DNA of 64,000 nt from Akebia trifoliata (GCA_017979445.1 CM030713.1:24845163-24909162); one strand, 5' to 3'. Positions 33,480-45,553 are shown, counted from the first letter of the stretch. The notes: a model not told the origin generated them from the sequence alone. Numbers and translations are program-made.

Positions 33480-35028
33480 CAACACTACTTCATTTTCTCT
33501 ATTTATTCTCTTCTCTCTACTTGTTTTTGGTTACTATTGATTTCGTATTATCAAGTTTTTCCATCATGCCCAATTCATTCTCGGAAGTCCCAATCCATTC
33601 GCAGACAGAGAATCTTGTACTCTATGAGCTGACAACAAAGGCAATGATTCTGCCAAGATCAACATTCCATAAGGATCCAACATTATCAACCTTGGGTGAA
33701 AATTTTCTTATGAGTGCACTCGATGTGCCAGGATGGTCATTATTCCACAATGGCTGATCAGGATCATATAAACCAGCTTCACCAAGACCAGTAGAAGCAG
33801 ATAATACTCTGTTCAATCCTAAACCATCATCAGTTTGCTAGGAGCACTAGTCAAAGGTAGAGACTCTATACCAGCTGGTGTCTCCATTAGGCGTGTACTT
33901 GGAAGTGAACCGACATATTGAACTGTGAGAGGATCTAGACAACTTCGACTACAGTTTGATTTACACCATGCTCCATTGGGCACATATCACCTCTCAAACA
34001 AAAACTATGCTACTTGAAGCCTTTGCAGCGTTTATGGGGCATGCCAATACTCAATGATTGATTGAATAGTGGTTCAACCGTTCCTTGGAAACCAAATCAA
34101 TAGAGCATGTCCATACCCCAATTGGGCATCTCCGAAATTAACCCAAATGGTTGCAACCCCCTACTTGCATACAGACTAGGCAATGTAGCCACATGTGGAC
34201 TCATATGTGATACAAAATCAAGTGTGTCAACAGAGCTGAACTTTGAATCATATTGACACCAGGGTCCAGAACTCCTCGCACTTCCTCTACCTGTAGGACA
34301 ACGATTAAGTGGTGTACATAAATCAAAATGAGAGTCACCACGAAATGCATGGTTTACTCTCATTTGCAAATTAGAATCAAAAGTAGGTTCGGGCAATTGT
34401 GCCAAACCAGGATGTTTTCTTACAAACTTTGTATCGTGATCTCTCTCTAAAGGAACCGGATAATACTCTTTCCAGTTTTCACTTGCTGATGATCACTCTC
34501 CAGGAACATCTGCCCATTTTCAATAGATTTGTTATGCTTTCTTTTTGGCTTCCTTAAAAGTTGTCCTTGTACATCTTTGTCAAAAGACTCAGACTGGGTT
34601 CCCCACCTCTTGTGCTTATGTTTCCGATCGTCATCATCACTATCACTTACTTCTTTGTCCTCCGTATCACTTACATGACTAGAAGGAGAAATCCCCTCTG
34701 GCCATGAAGACGGATTTTTCAGTTTTATCGGATCTTCCATAATAAAAGACAAAGATGGTTCAACTTGCTTAATAGCATCCGAACTATCAGCTGCTGTTCC
34801 AATTGAACCATTTTTTAGGGTCTAGAATAATTGTGGAACAAAAAATTCCATATCCCGACCCAAAAATTCAACTTAATTCTTAGAACAAAGATTTTGTGGC
34901 TCTTTATTAGGTTTGTCCTTCCTTAACAAGGCTGCCACATATTCTGCAAGAATCACAGGGTTAGCCTTTGTCAAAGGTTTGAGATTCTTAACGAGGTATC
35001 TAGTTAAGAAGGAATCCTCAAATTTCAT
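33480..35028 (-). pseudogene. CCCH zinc-finger protein retro-pseudogene (C3H27/C3H41-like)
   Basis: Read from 35028 (MKFEDSFLTRYLVKNLKP) down to about 33480. In order: an N-terminal helical PWI-like block (ANPVILAEYVAALLRKDKP), an acidic-basic stretch (SDTEDKEVSDSDDDDRKHKH), a middle region (open 34752-34447 and 34405-34097), a CCCH finger with spacing C-x8-C-x5-C-x3-H around FCLRGDMCPMEHGVN (about 33948-34016), and a region with YDPDQPLWNNDHPGTSSAL. This order matches plant zinc-finger CCCH proteins 27/41, RNA-binding proteins that also have an RRM. Here the RRM end is missing. There are several stops, including one inside the finger, and frameshifts (near 34465 and 33830). The exons appear joined without introns, suggesting a retrocopy. 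Identification is from memory of the family. Confidence 0.75.
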
Positions 35029-35734
35029 ATCTCTAATTGTTCAACATCTATGACTGAAACCGAGGAAGACAAAACCTTAGAATGCCATTGATGGAGAAAA
35101 AAATTACAGAGTAATTAAAGGTTGAAATAATCTTTGGTAGGATATTCAACCTAATATCTCCTCTCAGGAGTAGAAGCTGAGGAAGCAATTTATATTTTCT
35201 TGAGACTTGAGACCCGAACAGAAAAGAAAAGAAAAATAAGAAATATTGAGATAAAAAGTTGGGGATTTTAGTATTTCCCCTGGCCTAAAACAAAGTGTTT
35301 TAACCTCTTTTTAGTGAAACTAAAACAAAGAATTTGGCATGAAGTGCATCAAACCTGCAAGAATTTAAAGGCGTACTTATCTAATATTTTCTAACCCAAT
35401 TTTAGCCCTGCGTGATGTTTGAGAAGTTTGTTATTCTGTTCACTTTAATTCATTAGATTCTTTTTGTGGCGTTGCTCAGTATAATGTTTAACCTATAGAT
35501 TTTTCATGTAGTAGCTTCGATCTTGGAAACTAATAGCTTTAGTCTTTGTTATCATGTCTTGACAACTGACAGCTTCAATCCTTGTTGTTATGAAAAAGGT
35601 AAAAAAAAAGTTGAACTTGATCATTATCATATATTTCCTTTTTATTTATGATGAATTGTAACAAGAAGTATAGATCGAGAACTATACCCTTGTTAATCAA
35701 TCTTCGGAGCATTTATTTGTTAGTCATGCTCAAG
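35029..35734. other. Gene-free DNA upstream of the CCCH pseudogene
   Basis: May start with the former 5' UTR of the pseudogene. Otherwise AT-rich with no recognised gene, RNA gene or TE domain. Confidence 0.45.
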
Positions 35735-36395
35735 GGTGGACACCTTTAACTTGTTGAAGATATTGAGTGACAAGAGATGTGTATGTACACTTTGGTTGGC
35801 TAGTTTCCAAAATAGTTGTATAGTAGTGGTGCTCGGCGACAGACAATGCTAACTGGCTATAAGAACAACGTGACAGAAGATTTGTACATGCAAATTGGCT
35901 AATCTCCAAAGTAGTTATGTATCAATGGTGCTCGGGGGAGAACAACGCTAATTGGCTAGAAGAACCATGTGACAAGAGATTTGTACACATTAGTTGGCCA
36001 GTCTTCAAAGCAGTTGTAGATTAGTGGTGCTCGAGGGCGGACAATGCTAACTGACTAGAAGAATTACATGATGAAAAATTTGAGCAAGCCGGTTGGCCCT
36101 TCTCTAAACCAACGCTTTATCAGTGGTGCTCGGAGGCTCACAACACCAACTGACTAGAGATGTCGTGTGACGAGAGACATGTACACATTGGTTGGCCAGT
36201 CTACAAAACAATTATTTATTAGTGGTGCTTGGGGGGGGGGGGGGGGCGGATAACACCAACTGACTAGAATAACCACAGACGATAGACATTTATGCGTCGA
36301 TAGACATTTATGCGTTGGTCGACTAGTTTCCAAAGCAATCAGTGGTGCTTGAGGGCAGACAACGCCAACGGGTGCTAGAGCATTATTGAGCATGA
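35735..36395 (+). repeat. About 99-bp tandem repeat, six to seven units
   Basis: The motif GGTGCTCGGGGG recurs at 35828, 35927, 36026, 36125, 36224 and 36344, a spacing of 99 bp except the last interval, which carries a 20-bp local duplication (ATAGACATTTATGCG). Units share GACAAnGCTAACTGGCTAGAAGA, GTGACnAGAGATnTGTACA and TTGGTTGGCCAGTCTCCAAA. A run of 17 G lies at about 36230-36246. More GC-rich than its surroundings. Function unknown. Confidence 0.85.
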
Positions 36396-36539
36396 TGTCT
36401 TTTGATTTACACTTGCATCTCATATTTTTATGTACCCTTAGTCAACATGGCATTAGTACTCGGTGAGACATGACATTTTTGAATAAGTGTGTTTATCCTT
36501 ATTATTATTATTATTATTTTTCATTTTTATTCCATAGGG

Positions 36540-38790
36540 ATGACTAAGGACACTCCTCCCAAAGGTTCAAAGAATAAGAATCATTCCAAAATGAGCTTAC
36601 CATGCGAAAGATCGATAGATGACCCTGCAGATTCCCCTGAAAAGGAAAAATAACTCTATTTTCCCCATGTTATGATAATTGGTCATTCAACATGGGAAAA
36701 TAGCCCATTTGTAGAGTTGAGGCTTGGTGTGCATACAACGACGATCGGTCTTTTAAGGGCACAAGATACAGAAAAGGACACATTGCTTCATATGATAACT
36801 TTACGTGAATATCCTTCAACAACTAATATACTTTCAAGATCTGAGATTGATATAGTGTCAACCATATTTATATCATCCTCCTCATCATGAACAAGCTCAA
36901 AATTGTCCACAACCTATTTTGACACAACAAATTATGCAATGTTTCACTCGATGGGACTTGAATATTGAACCTCGAGGCGATACTTGATATCTTAGTAGTT
37001 TTTGGGATTTGAGCTTAGATGTTAGTCATAAGTTGTAGAGCATAGAGGTGATATATTCTCTAGGTGAGGCCACATTTGTAGCAAGTAAGGAATACATTCA
37101 TCTTAATGGTATGTATCGGGTTTGGTGTCTTGAGACCAACACTTTTGTGATTGGTCATGAGGAAGTTGACATTTTTTTATGGGAAATACATAAGATTTCT
37201 AGACTTTCTTTTATTTATGAGTATTATGAAGAAATTGTTCCCAATTTTGACAAACTCATGGGTTGCAATGATATTTCAGGACTTTCCATTTCTTACTAGT
37301 ACTTGTTTAAGGCATACATTTTATTGGCTTTTTGATAAGGGGAATGATTGCATTAGGAATAATGAGTGACTTGATTTTTGATATACTAGAATTGAATAGA
37401 TTTTTAATCCTCATCTGGCGATGGAGTACAAAAAAAGGTTTTTTACTTTGATCATAATGGCAATCAACGTCCTAGAACAAAATTACAAAGTCTCTTCTTT
37501 TCTTGAGTCACTTTGACTATAAGAAGTCGTAAAAAAGGAGAGAATCCATTTATTAAATTTAATTTTCCTATGAATAAAAATGTCAAAGATGAAGCTATGA
37601 AGACTGCATATCTCTCCTTATGGTTATGTTGTTTTGTTTTTCTTTATGAAGGAGGTGATGTTCTTCGTCTAGGCACCTTTAAGGTAGTTGTATTGGTGGC
37701 CCGAGGTATTACATTTAGCTTGGTACCTCAACTTCTGTATTATTTGTATAAAGGTTTAACTCAGACTTATTAGGATATGAAAACACAAATAGTTGTAGGT
37801 GTTTCCTTGACTTATTGGCCCCTTCACTATTTATTTGGGTTGATTGTATTTCATTTTCCTTAGAAAATATTTGATGACCTTGATGCTAATTACGGACCTT
37901 CATATTTAGTTCACACAGCTGGTGTTTCCAACTCATATTTTAGTTGGGAAGATATTGCTAAGAATGTAAGGGATTTAATCCTCAACATGGGTTCTATTGA
38001 TTTTAAATGATATCCTAAGGAAGTTTGGCCGCCAAAAAGTGATAGAAGGATATGAACTGATAATAGTGATAAGCCTTATGAGATTCAAGCTTTTATAATA
38101 AGTTGTCTTCTTGGATTTGTTGTATTTAATAATGGTAATATTTGTGAGGTTGAAATGTACAGTCTTCACAGATTTGCTCGTCAACAAAGCTTTTATCAAT
38201 GTATTCCTAAAACTTCGAATCCTTTTGCAAGATCCATGGACATGCTAGAATTACACAATTTATGGCTATCTTTAACCCATATAAAGAGTTGATTCAAATT
38301 TTTTATTCATTTGAAAATGAAAAACATGATTCGGCAATTTGATAAAAGTTATAGAAATTGGTAGACTCAAGACGTAGCGACTCACTTAAATGAGCTTGAT
38401 TTCTGTCTTCTTGAAGATAGTGTCTCTATTTTGAACTTCAATTTTGATGGAAGAAAGGGATTGATAATCGTGATGTGTGTCGTGCGTTGCTTGTAACACC
38501 AAAGCCTTCTCGAAAAAGAAGAATGGAGCAGATGCATATTAAAGAAATTCAAAAGGTTGTTATGAAGCCTAGATTGAAATTACATTTCAAAAGAACGCTG
38601 TTGACTTCAACAACTATTTAAATAAAGCAGTACAGTATTCTTGGGGTGGATATTATAGAATAGACAACTCATAGATCAAGCCCTGCATGTCCATTGAAGC
38701 TTGTTGTTTTTAGATTGAGCCGAAAACTACAAGAATGACTCTAGGTAAGCAAGAAGTTGAAGTTGAAAATGATGTGTCTCCTGGGAGAGG
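36540..38790 (+). pseudogene. Plant mobile domain (PMD) protein pseudogene
   Basis: A start-like MTKDTPPKGSKNKN follows an AG acceptor-like site (CCATAG at 36533-36538). Downstream pieces in shifting frames match the order of plant mobile domain proteins: ETNTFVIGHEEVDIFLWEIH (37048-37299), CLRHTFYWLF, NVKDEAMKTAYLSLWLCCFVF with TFKVVVLVARGITFSLVPQLLYYLYKGL (37513-37773), SLTYWPLHYLFGLIVFHFP, then KPYEIQAFIISCLLGFV and VEMYSLHRFARQQSFYQCIP (about 38070-38215). At least five stops or shifts. PMD proteins occur as host genes of the MAIN/MAIL type and as passengers in transposons; the mobile form is more likely here. No flanking LTRs or TIRs were found. Confidence 0.72.
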
Positions 38791-39981
38791 GAATTTTACG
38801 TCCTTTCCCTTTGTTGGATAATTTCACACATATATTTTTTTTTATTTTTGTAATTTGATTATTCTTAAAGGATCATCAACTGATTTGCACTCCGTTGTCG
38901 ATTTTGACTTGAAGGATTTTGTGGACATCCTTATTTTTTCAAGTATAAGAGATGTTTGAAATATTAGTCATCTTAGTGATGAGGTTTTGAACTTGGCTAG
39001 TATTGAAAACTTCTTGAAGAGTGATAGTGATGAGGTTTATTCTTGTCCTCGTCAAAACTCACATGGTATTTCATAAACCACAACACGAATCCTGTCACGT
39101 TGGCATTACCTATTTCTAATAAGTTGATTCATCAATGATTGCCTCGAAGTTGCGTGGGATACTTACTTTTTCTACCTAGATTCGATAAGCTTTCTTACAT
39201 GACAGTGATATCGACTTATGTGTACAACAAACACTTCAGAGACTAATGATGAATTCCTTTGATCTAGGATTGAATTGATACTTAATATTGATTTTTCCAA
39301 TCTTAAAGAATGGTAATCTCTTCATATACCTATGATCGTTTATTCTCTTAAAGATACTTTTAGAATTGATCCTATGTCCTTTGTAAATTTCTTCAAGTAA
39401 CTTATACTTGAAGTGAAGGCGTATCTTTTGAGATGAGAGAGAGTTTTATCATTTTTGTCAACAGATGCAGGGATCTTCAGTCATCTATCATGACCAAGGA
39501 AGTTCAATTAAAACATCAGTTAGTGGATAATTTATGCATTCAACTGATTGAGGCTAAAGAGAAAAAATGAACTAACTAACAGAGAAGTTAGTTCATAAAT
39601 ATTTCTCTTATAATATTTCGACTTAATAAATTGATCACATAAATTGGAATCCCTTCGTAATATAACTGATTAATATTCCGATCCACAAATATTAGTTTTG
39701 TTTCGTGGATTGAGATCAATAAAAGATAGTAAAAACATTAACTGAACTTATAAAAGTGGATCAGACTGATCTAAACTCTTGATTAGTGATTTAAATATTT
39801 TATTTTATCTCTTTTTAGATAGTTTATTCTCGAAAACTGTTTTTAAATTGGTTACATAAATCTAAATCGGGGTTGAAGTAAAAAGAATATCGAATCAATG
39901 TTGTCTCTATGGATCAATCCTTTCTTGCCAAGGTTTATATTTTATTTTTATTTTATTGATAATTTACATCGAACAGAGATA
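38791..39981. other. Decayed DNA after the PMD pseudogene
   Basis: Further short PMD-like or unrelated frames cannot be followed reliably. About 39800-39950 resembles the U5 end of a gypsy LTR (ATGTTGTCTCTATGGATC), similar in wording to the block ending at 11607. No gene called. Confidence 0.4.
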
Positions 39982-40371
39982 ATGCTGGAAAGTTCATGCT
40001 TGGGGGATGATGTAACATGTTGGAAGAGGATATCATCCTAATAAAATTCAATAATATTTATGAGGCGCTGAAATTTGCTAGGCATCGTGATATTCCTCAA
40101 GTACTAATCCCATCGGATTCTCTTTATTCGATTAAATGCATCCAAAATGAATTCGAACCATCATGGAAATACTTGGAAATCATAAAAGGAGATTCAGCTC
40201 TTGTGTAGCACTTTCGCTACTTGAGATTTTGAATTCTTTTGTAGGGAGACGAGCAGGGCTGTTGATTTTTTAGCTAAGCTCGGCGTTTTTGTTGATGAAT
40301 TTTATAATCTTATCCCTCAAGAGCTTAAGTGTTTCTTAGAGGAAGATCTTACTTGTAACTACACTCGCTAG
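39982..40371 (+). pseudogene. RNase H-like fragment of LINE type
   Basis: An open segment gives EALKFARHRDIPQVLIPSDS (LESDS-like RNase H motif) and then IKCIQNEFEPSWKYLEIIK. After a stop at 40206 and a frameshift, SRAVDFLAKLGVFVDEFYN and LIPQELKCFLEEDLT follow. This matches the RNase H-like domain (RVT_3) found at the end of plant L1-type LINEs and in related host proteins. The N-terminal part of the domain and any RT are missing. Confidence 0.65.
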
Positions 40372-41591
40372 TACTTTACTTTTTAGGGTGGGGACCCTTC
40401 AACCCCAGCTTATCAATCAAAAACCAGATTATTGAAATTCGTATAGTTTTATGATTTGATCACCTCAAATTTGGTAGCTACCTGACAGAATCATTTTCAT
40501 ATTAAAAATGACCTTTCTTTCTCCTTTCTACCTTCGATTTTGTATAACCCCAATTCCTCGTTGGAAAAAATCTATCTCATTCAAATTGCACACTCAATTT
40601 TTGATATATGTGTCCCGGTCTCAATCCAAGGAAGAGGGATATTAATATAAAGAAAGATCAAACAAGGATCCACTCCTCTTACCGAGGGAATGCATAAGCT
40701 TTTTTATTATTTTTCTTCTATTAACGTCTTCAGATACCGGATCTGAAGTAAGTTATTTAAGTTACTCAAACAATTTTCATTCATTATTGATTTATTCTGC
40801 TCATTTGAATATTTTATTTTTACTAGTAAGCTAGGTTTTCAAGGGACCCACCGTTCGATAAAGATTAAAGAAGAAAGCTACACGTTATCATCAAATAAAC
40901 TCTTTTGACAAGTTTGTTGATCGTCAAATAAGCTACAAGTATACTGTCTATATATGTATAATATGATACCACTTGCTGGGAAAAGAAGACCTGAACAATA
41001 ATTTTGGGTGTGTTATCACGGAATAATCAAATGACCCTTGGCTTATTATATATGTGATATAGTTTTCTTAGGTTTTTATTATTATTATTTATTATTTATT
41101 TTATTTTTTTGAGGAGATTCGGAGAGAATATATCTCTTCCCATCTAAGCTAATTCTTGAACACTACAATTTTCCTAGAATTATTTTCCATGGGTTGAATA
41201 GAGTGAATCAGGGCCAAGTCAACAAATTTAAGTGAGGTCAAGGCTGATAGAAGACTAATGTACGTATTCGTTCAACTAAAGAAAAAACAGACTAGAGACA
41301 AACAGGACTCCTGACTATTTGTTCGTGTGGGCCGCCTCTCTTACCAAAGACGTCTACATTGTTGAGGAGAATTGTATCCCTAAAAGTTCGCGAGTATTTT
41401 CCTAAGAGATTTATTGGCACACCAACTTTTACTTACAACACTCCAATCCTTATGAAATTAAATGGTTCTCTACATATAGTTTGGTGTATTATAAGTAAAA
41501 AAATTCATGTATTAATGGAAGCATTATTTTCCTTAATGATGTAAATTGTAAAGTGTAAAGAACCCTGGCCTCTTTTTCTTAAGAATCATGA
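40372..41591. other. Gene-free DNA
   Basis: AT-rich. A 61-codon frame at 41359-41544 has no recognisable domain. Nothing else supported. Confidence 0.4.
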
Positions 41592-41758
41592 TAAAATGAC
41601 TCCCCCACGTGGCATACTCAATCTACTCCCCCAGACGTGATATGTACTAGAATCATAGATCTATACTTCTCAAGATACAAGACTGTTCTTTTTATGGGGA
41701 TGTGCAGTTGTCACATCAGAGGAGTCGATTGAGTATGCCATGTGGAGGAGTCATTTTA
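41592..41758. mobile_element. MITE with about 45-bp inverted arms
   Basis: Left arm TAAAATGACTCCCCCACGTG then GCATACTCAATCTACTCC; right arm GGAGTCGATTGAGTATGCCA then TGTGGAGGAGTCATTTTA. Arms match with a few changes over about 40-50 bp around a spacer of roughly 70 bp. No target duplication was clear and there is no coding capacity. Confidence 0.65.
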
Positions 41759-42181
41759 GGAACTAGATCCTCTGTAGCAAGTATTCTTTATAGTACCTTG
41801 TAGCACTTTATCCACGGTAAGAACAAAATAAAGACACGACCCTTTAATGTTTAGTTCTTAGATTTGATTAAATTTTTTTTTTCCAAAAAATGTTCTTTTC
41901 TTCAAAATCCAACACTTTTAAAATGGACGGTCACTGAATCTCCAATGTTTAACAAATTTTCAATGGTATGTTTCATCTTTCTAGATGATATGACATTCTC
42001 ATAGACGTCTAAGCGCTACAAGGCACTACAGGGAAAACTCTCTATAGAAGATCCGTTCCCATCATTTTATCATTTCTCTTTTCTTAATGAATGAGTGGAC
42101 CTCTTAAAATGCAATAAATAGGCCTTGAGATTAAGCATGTGAGGGTATTTTGCTTTAAAAAAAAATTGATGGCATTTTCAT
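41759..42181. other. Gene-free DNA
   Basis: AT-rich; no supported feature. Confidence 0.4.
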
Positions 42182-42941
42182 TAGGGGTGCAACTCGGTTC
42201 GGGTTGGTTCGGTTTCGAGCAAAAGTAGAACCAAACCGACCAAGGTCGGTTCCATTATATTGAAACCGAAACCGAACCGAATTGATGTATAACCGAACCA
42301 AACCGAACCGACCTTCATTCGGTTTGGTTCGGTTCGGTTCCATGGGTTGCCAAATACATGTCATCAATAATTAAGAAAAAAAAAAAAAAAACATTTTACA
42401 ATAAATATTCTACAGGCCATTCTACCAGCCATTTACCAGCCATCTACAGGCCATTCTACCAGTCATCTACAGGCCATTCTACCAGCCATTCACCATTCTA
42501 CCAGCCATCTACAGGCCATCTTACAGTCGATGCAAAAGACGAGAGAGAGAGAGAGAGAGAGGGATGAACTGTCGGCTGCCGGAGTTGAGGCAACCCACAG
42601 CCGCAGCCGCACGCTCGTACAATCGCAAATAATTGCAAGAGAGAGAGAGAGAGAGAAGGAGAATGATGGAGGGAGGATCGCCGAACGCCGGCCGTTAGAT
42701 TTGAGCCCACCGTCGCAGGTTGGCTGCAAGAGATGAGAACGATTGTGAGAGGGAAAGAACGAGTGAGATTAGGGTTTTAAAAAAAATCTTATATGGGTTC
42801 GGTTTTCGGTTTGGTTCGGTTATATATAAAGTCTGAACCGAGAACCGAACCGAATTCATCGGTTCTTCATTTTTTCAACCCGAAATCGAACCAAACCAAT
42901 CCAAATCTCACGGTTTGGAATCGAATTAACTTGCACCCATA
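42182..42941. mobile_element. hAT-like non-autonomous element
   Basis: Ends TAGGGGTGCAA and TTGCACCCATA are inverted repeats with one mismatch, of the same type as the hAT elements at 130 and 45285. Subterminal regions are dense GGTTCGGTT/AACCGAACC inverted motifs. The centre holds a 23-24-bp tandem repeat (42407-42525) and two (GA)n tracts (about 42541-42560 and 42640-42655). An 8-bp target duplication could not be matched. The open frames here are by-products of the repeats. Confidence 0.6.
42407..42525 (+). repeat. Short tandem repeat (CATCTACAGGCCATTCTACCAG)
   Basis: About five imperfect units of 22-24 bp within the hAT-like element. Confidence 0.7.
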
Positions 42942-43805
42942 GCAAAATTCAATTTCCTAAGTGTATTTATTACGATTCAATGTAATAAAACTCAAAAATA
43001 AAAAAATAAAAAAAAATCTATGAGAATCTTCAAATGATAGTGAAGGGGTTATTAAATTCCACGATGATAAGTCGTCCATTAAATAGTCCCTTATTCCAAG
43101 AAATTTCTAAATTTTGGGATTTGACACACGCAACTAACGATAGATGGCAGTGTCTCTAGAAAGTAGTGTTTTAAAATCCAGACCTGAATCAATGGTCCAA
43201 CCGGGTCCAATGAGAGATTTTAGATTTATAGTTTTAGTTCATTAAGAACCCGAATTTAATTAGACACGGCCAGTTTTCATAAAACAATGAATGAAAACCG
43301 AGTTTTTTATTTCTTATTTTTTATAAATTTTTTTAATTATCGGGTCACAAAACTGAAAGAGTTATTCCTTTGATACAAGTCAAACAACCTTTTTTAATAT
43401 ATGGAATACATGTATAACTGTCAGTTTGCAATCTTTTCTCTCTGTTTTTTAAAGGTTTATTAAGAAACACACTTCTTAAAATATTAAAATAATGTAGGAA
43501 TTTGGGAATCATTAATTTCTTAAAGTAAAAGAAAAAACAACTCCCCCAAAGCTGTCAAAATCTCTCTTCTTAGTTGATTTAATGAGTCAAGTCAACAAGC
43601 AACTGTCCTGTCATTTTTGTATTTATGTGTGTGTTTGGTTGGGTGGGGGGAGGGTGGTAAATGCTTAACCAATTAGCGGTAACCCAACCCAAACCGGATT
43701 CTCATGAAAACTAGCTGTGGGATTAGGGGTGAGATAAATGATGAAGAAGATTTTTAGAAATTTGAAATTTCTTCTTGAATTTTTATTATATATATATATA
43801 TATAT
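42942..43805. other. Gene-free DNA upstream of the foldback array
   Basis: AT-rich with a short G-rich patch at about 43640-43656 and a (TA)n tract at 43789-43805. No gene found. Confidence 0.45.
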
Positions 43806-44320
43806 GGGAAATGTTCAGCACCCTAAGTTTTATCACACACTTTAACAAACGTTTTTTGTCCTACATAGGTTAGAAGTTTTGGAATGAGCTGATTTTTGGG
43901 GAGGATGATCTTCTATATATATATATATATATATATATAGGGTCCCGTTCGGCACCCTAAGTTTTACCACACACTTTAACAAACGCGTTTTGTCTTACAT
44001 GGGTTAGAAGTTTTGGAATGAGCTGATTTTTGGTGAGGATGATCTCTATGGTGATGAGATCATCCTCACCAAAAATCAGCTCATTCCAAAACTTCTAACC
44101 CCATAAAAAATAGTTTACAAAAAATGGACGGTCCACAATTTTTCAACGTGTAAACATAGGGCTAAACATTTTGGAATGGGCTGATTTTTGGGGAGGATGA
44201 TCTTCTAATCATAGAGATCATTCTCACAAAAAATCAGCTCATTCCAAAACTTATAACCCATGTAGGACAAAAAACGTTTGTTAAAGTGTGTGGTAAAACT
44301 TAGGGTGCTGAACATTTCCC
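43806..44320. mobile_element. Nested foldback (Micron-like) elements in (TA)n
   Basis: Starts GGGAAATGTTCAGCACCCTA after (TA)n and ends with the inverse TAGGGTGCTGAACATTTCCC before (TA)n. Outer arms are about 105 bp. Inside are two more forward arm copies (about 43940-44046 after a second (TA)n, and 44163-44208) and one more reverse copy (44056-44101), so at least one element is inserted in another. Flanking by (TA)n with no other target is the habit described for Micron-type MITEs. It ends about 205 bp before the WAK start codon. Confidence 0.75.
44001..44101. repeat. Perfect 46-bp inverted repeat with 9-nt loop
   Basis: Left arm 44001-44046 and right arm 44056-44101 are exact complements (GGGTTAGAAGTTTTGG... 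to ...GAGGATGATCTC), loop TATGGTGAT. A transcript would fold into a long perfect hairpin. Confidence 0.92.
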
Positions 44321-44451
44321 ATATATATATATATATGTATGTTGATGAAGAAGATTCCTAGAAATTTGAAATTTCTTCTTGAATTTTTATTATATATATA
44401 TATATATGTTTGACAGTGACCTTCCAACGCTCATTTGAGGTTAGAAAAGTT

Positions 44452-44458
44452 TATAAAA
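44452..44458 (+). promoter_or_regulatory. TATA box of the WAK-like gene, copy B
   Basis: TATAAAA 68-74 nt before the ATG at 44526, leaving a short purine-rich leader (GAAGAAGAAGAAG). A TTGAC W-box core lies at 44410-44414; one copy is weak evidence for WRKY control. Confidence 0.55.
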
Positions 44459-44525
44459 TGGGTACTCTGATCCTATTTCTAAATCAAATGCCCACAAAAA
44501 TAAAAAGAAGAAGAAGAAGTTAAAA

Positions 44526-45481
44526 ATGAGTGGGAATCAAATGTTGTTATTTTTGTTATGTGCAGTAGCAGCAGAAGAAATCTCTGAAGTTATGCCCAAC
44601 TGCCCTGAAAAATGTGGGAACGTCAGCGTTCCCTACCCTTTCGGTTTTGGTGAAGATTTCAGTTGTTACAAAAATTCAACATTCAAGCTAATTTGTAACC
44701 ATACTGAACTGTTTTACTCTAACGTTCCGATTCTCAAGATATCGCTGCAAGACAACCTAGTCATCGGCAAAATCGATATGGCTTTTGATTGTTACAACAG
44801 CTCAGGTAAAACTCGCAATTTCTCTCAGCCAATGAATCTTACGGGAACACCATTCACGTTTTCAAACACCCGAAACAAGTTCTTCGCCACTGGTTGCGAC
44901 ACAATGGCTGTAATCTCAGATAATCTCACTGATTTGTTCTCTGGCTCTACCTCCGGATGCATCTCTTTATGCAGCGCTAACAGCGTTAATGCTAGTGAGG
45001 AGAGTTTATGCTCAGGGGTCGGCTGCTGCCAGACTGAAATACCCAAAGGTAAATTACAAAAACGGTTATAGGTAATTAAAATAACTTTTGTTATAGACGC
45101 TCCGTTGATGTGGCGGTTTACATAGAATCATAGATCGTTTGCTCGTATCTTGAGGAAATAATGCATGGTTATATACCCCCACTGCCTTGTCAGCACAGTG
45201 TTGTACAAAATCAGTTTAGGATTTTCCTTGTTATAAACACAAGTAGGTATAATGAAATATTATACTATCATGACCATTATAATTTAGGGGTGCACATTGG
45301 ATTGGGTAAATCTAAGAATCGAACCAATCCAAAGCCTTTTGGATTGGATTGATTCGGATTGAGCATGGTTTGGTTCGGGTGCAGATTGTATATTAAAAAA
45401 TTCGATTGATTTGATTTGATTTGATTTTAAATTAGGGGTATAACAGAACCAAACCAATCCGAGAATTGAACTAATCCGAAG

Positions 45482-45553
<72 letters not shown>

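Noticed and set aside
33241..33757. Frames running through the N gap
   Set aside because: Translation across 100 N is meaningless.
42358..42736. Overlapping frames on both strands with SLSLSLS/ERERER runs
   Set aside because: Products of (GA)n and a short tandem repeat in a hAT-like element.
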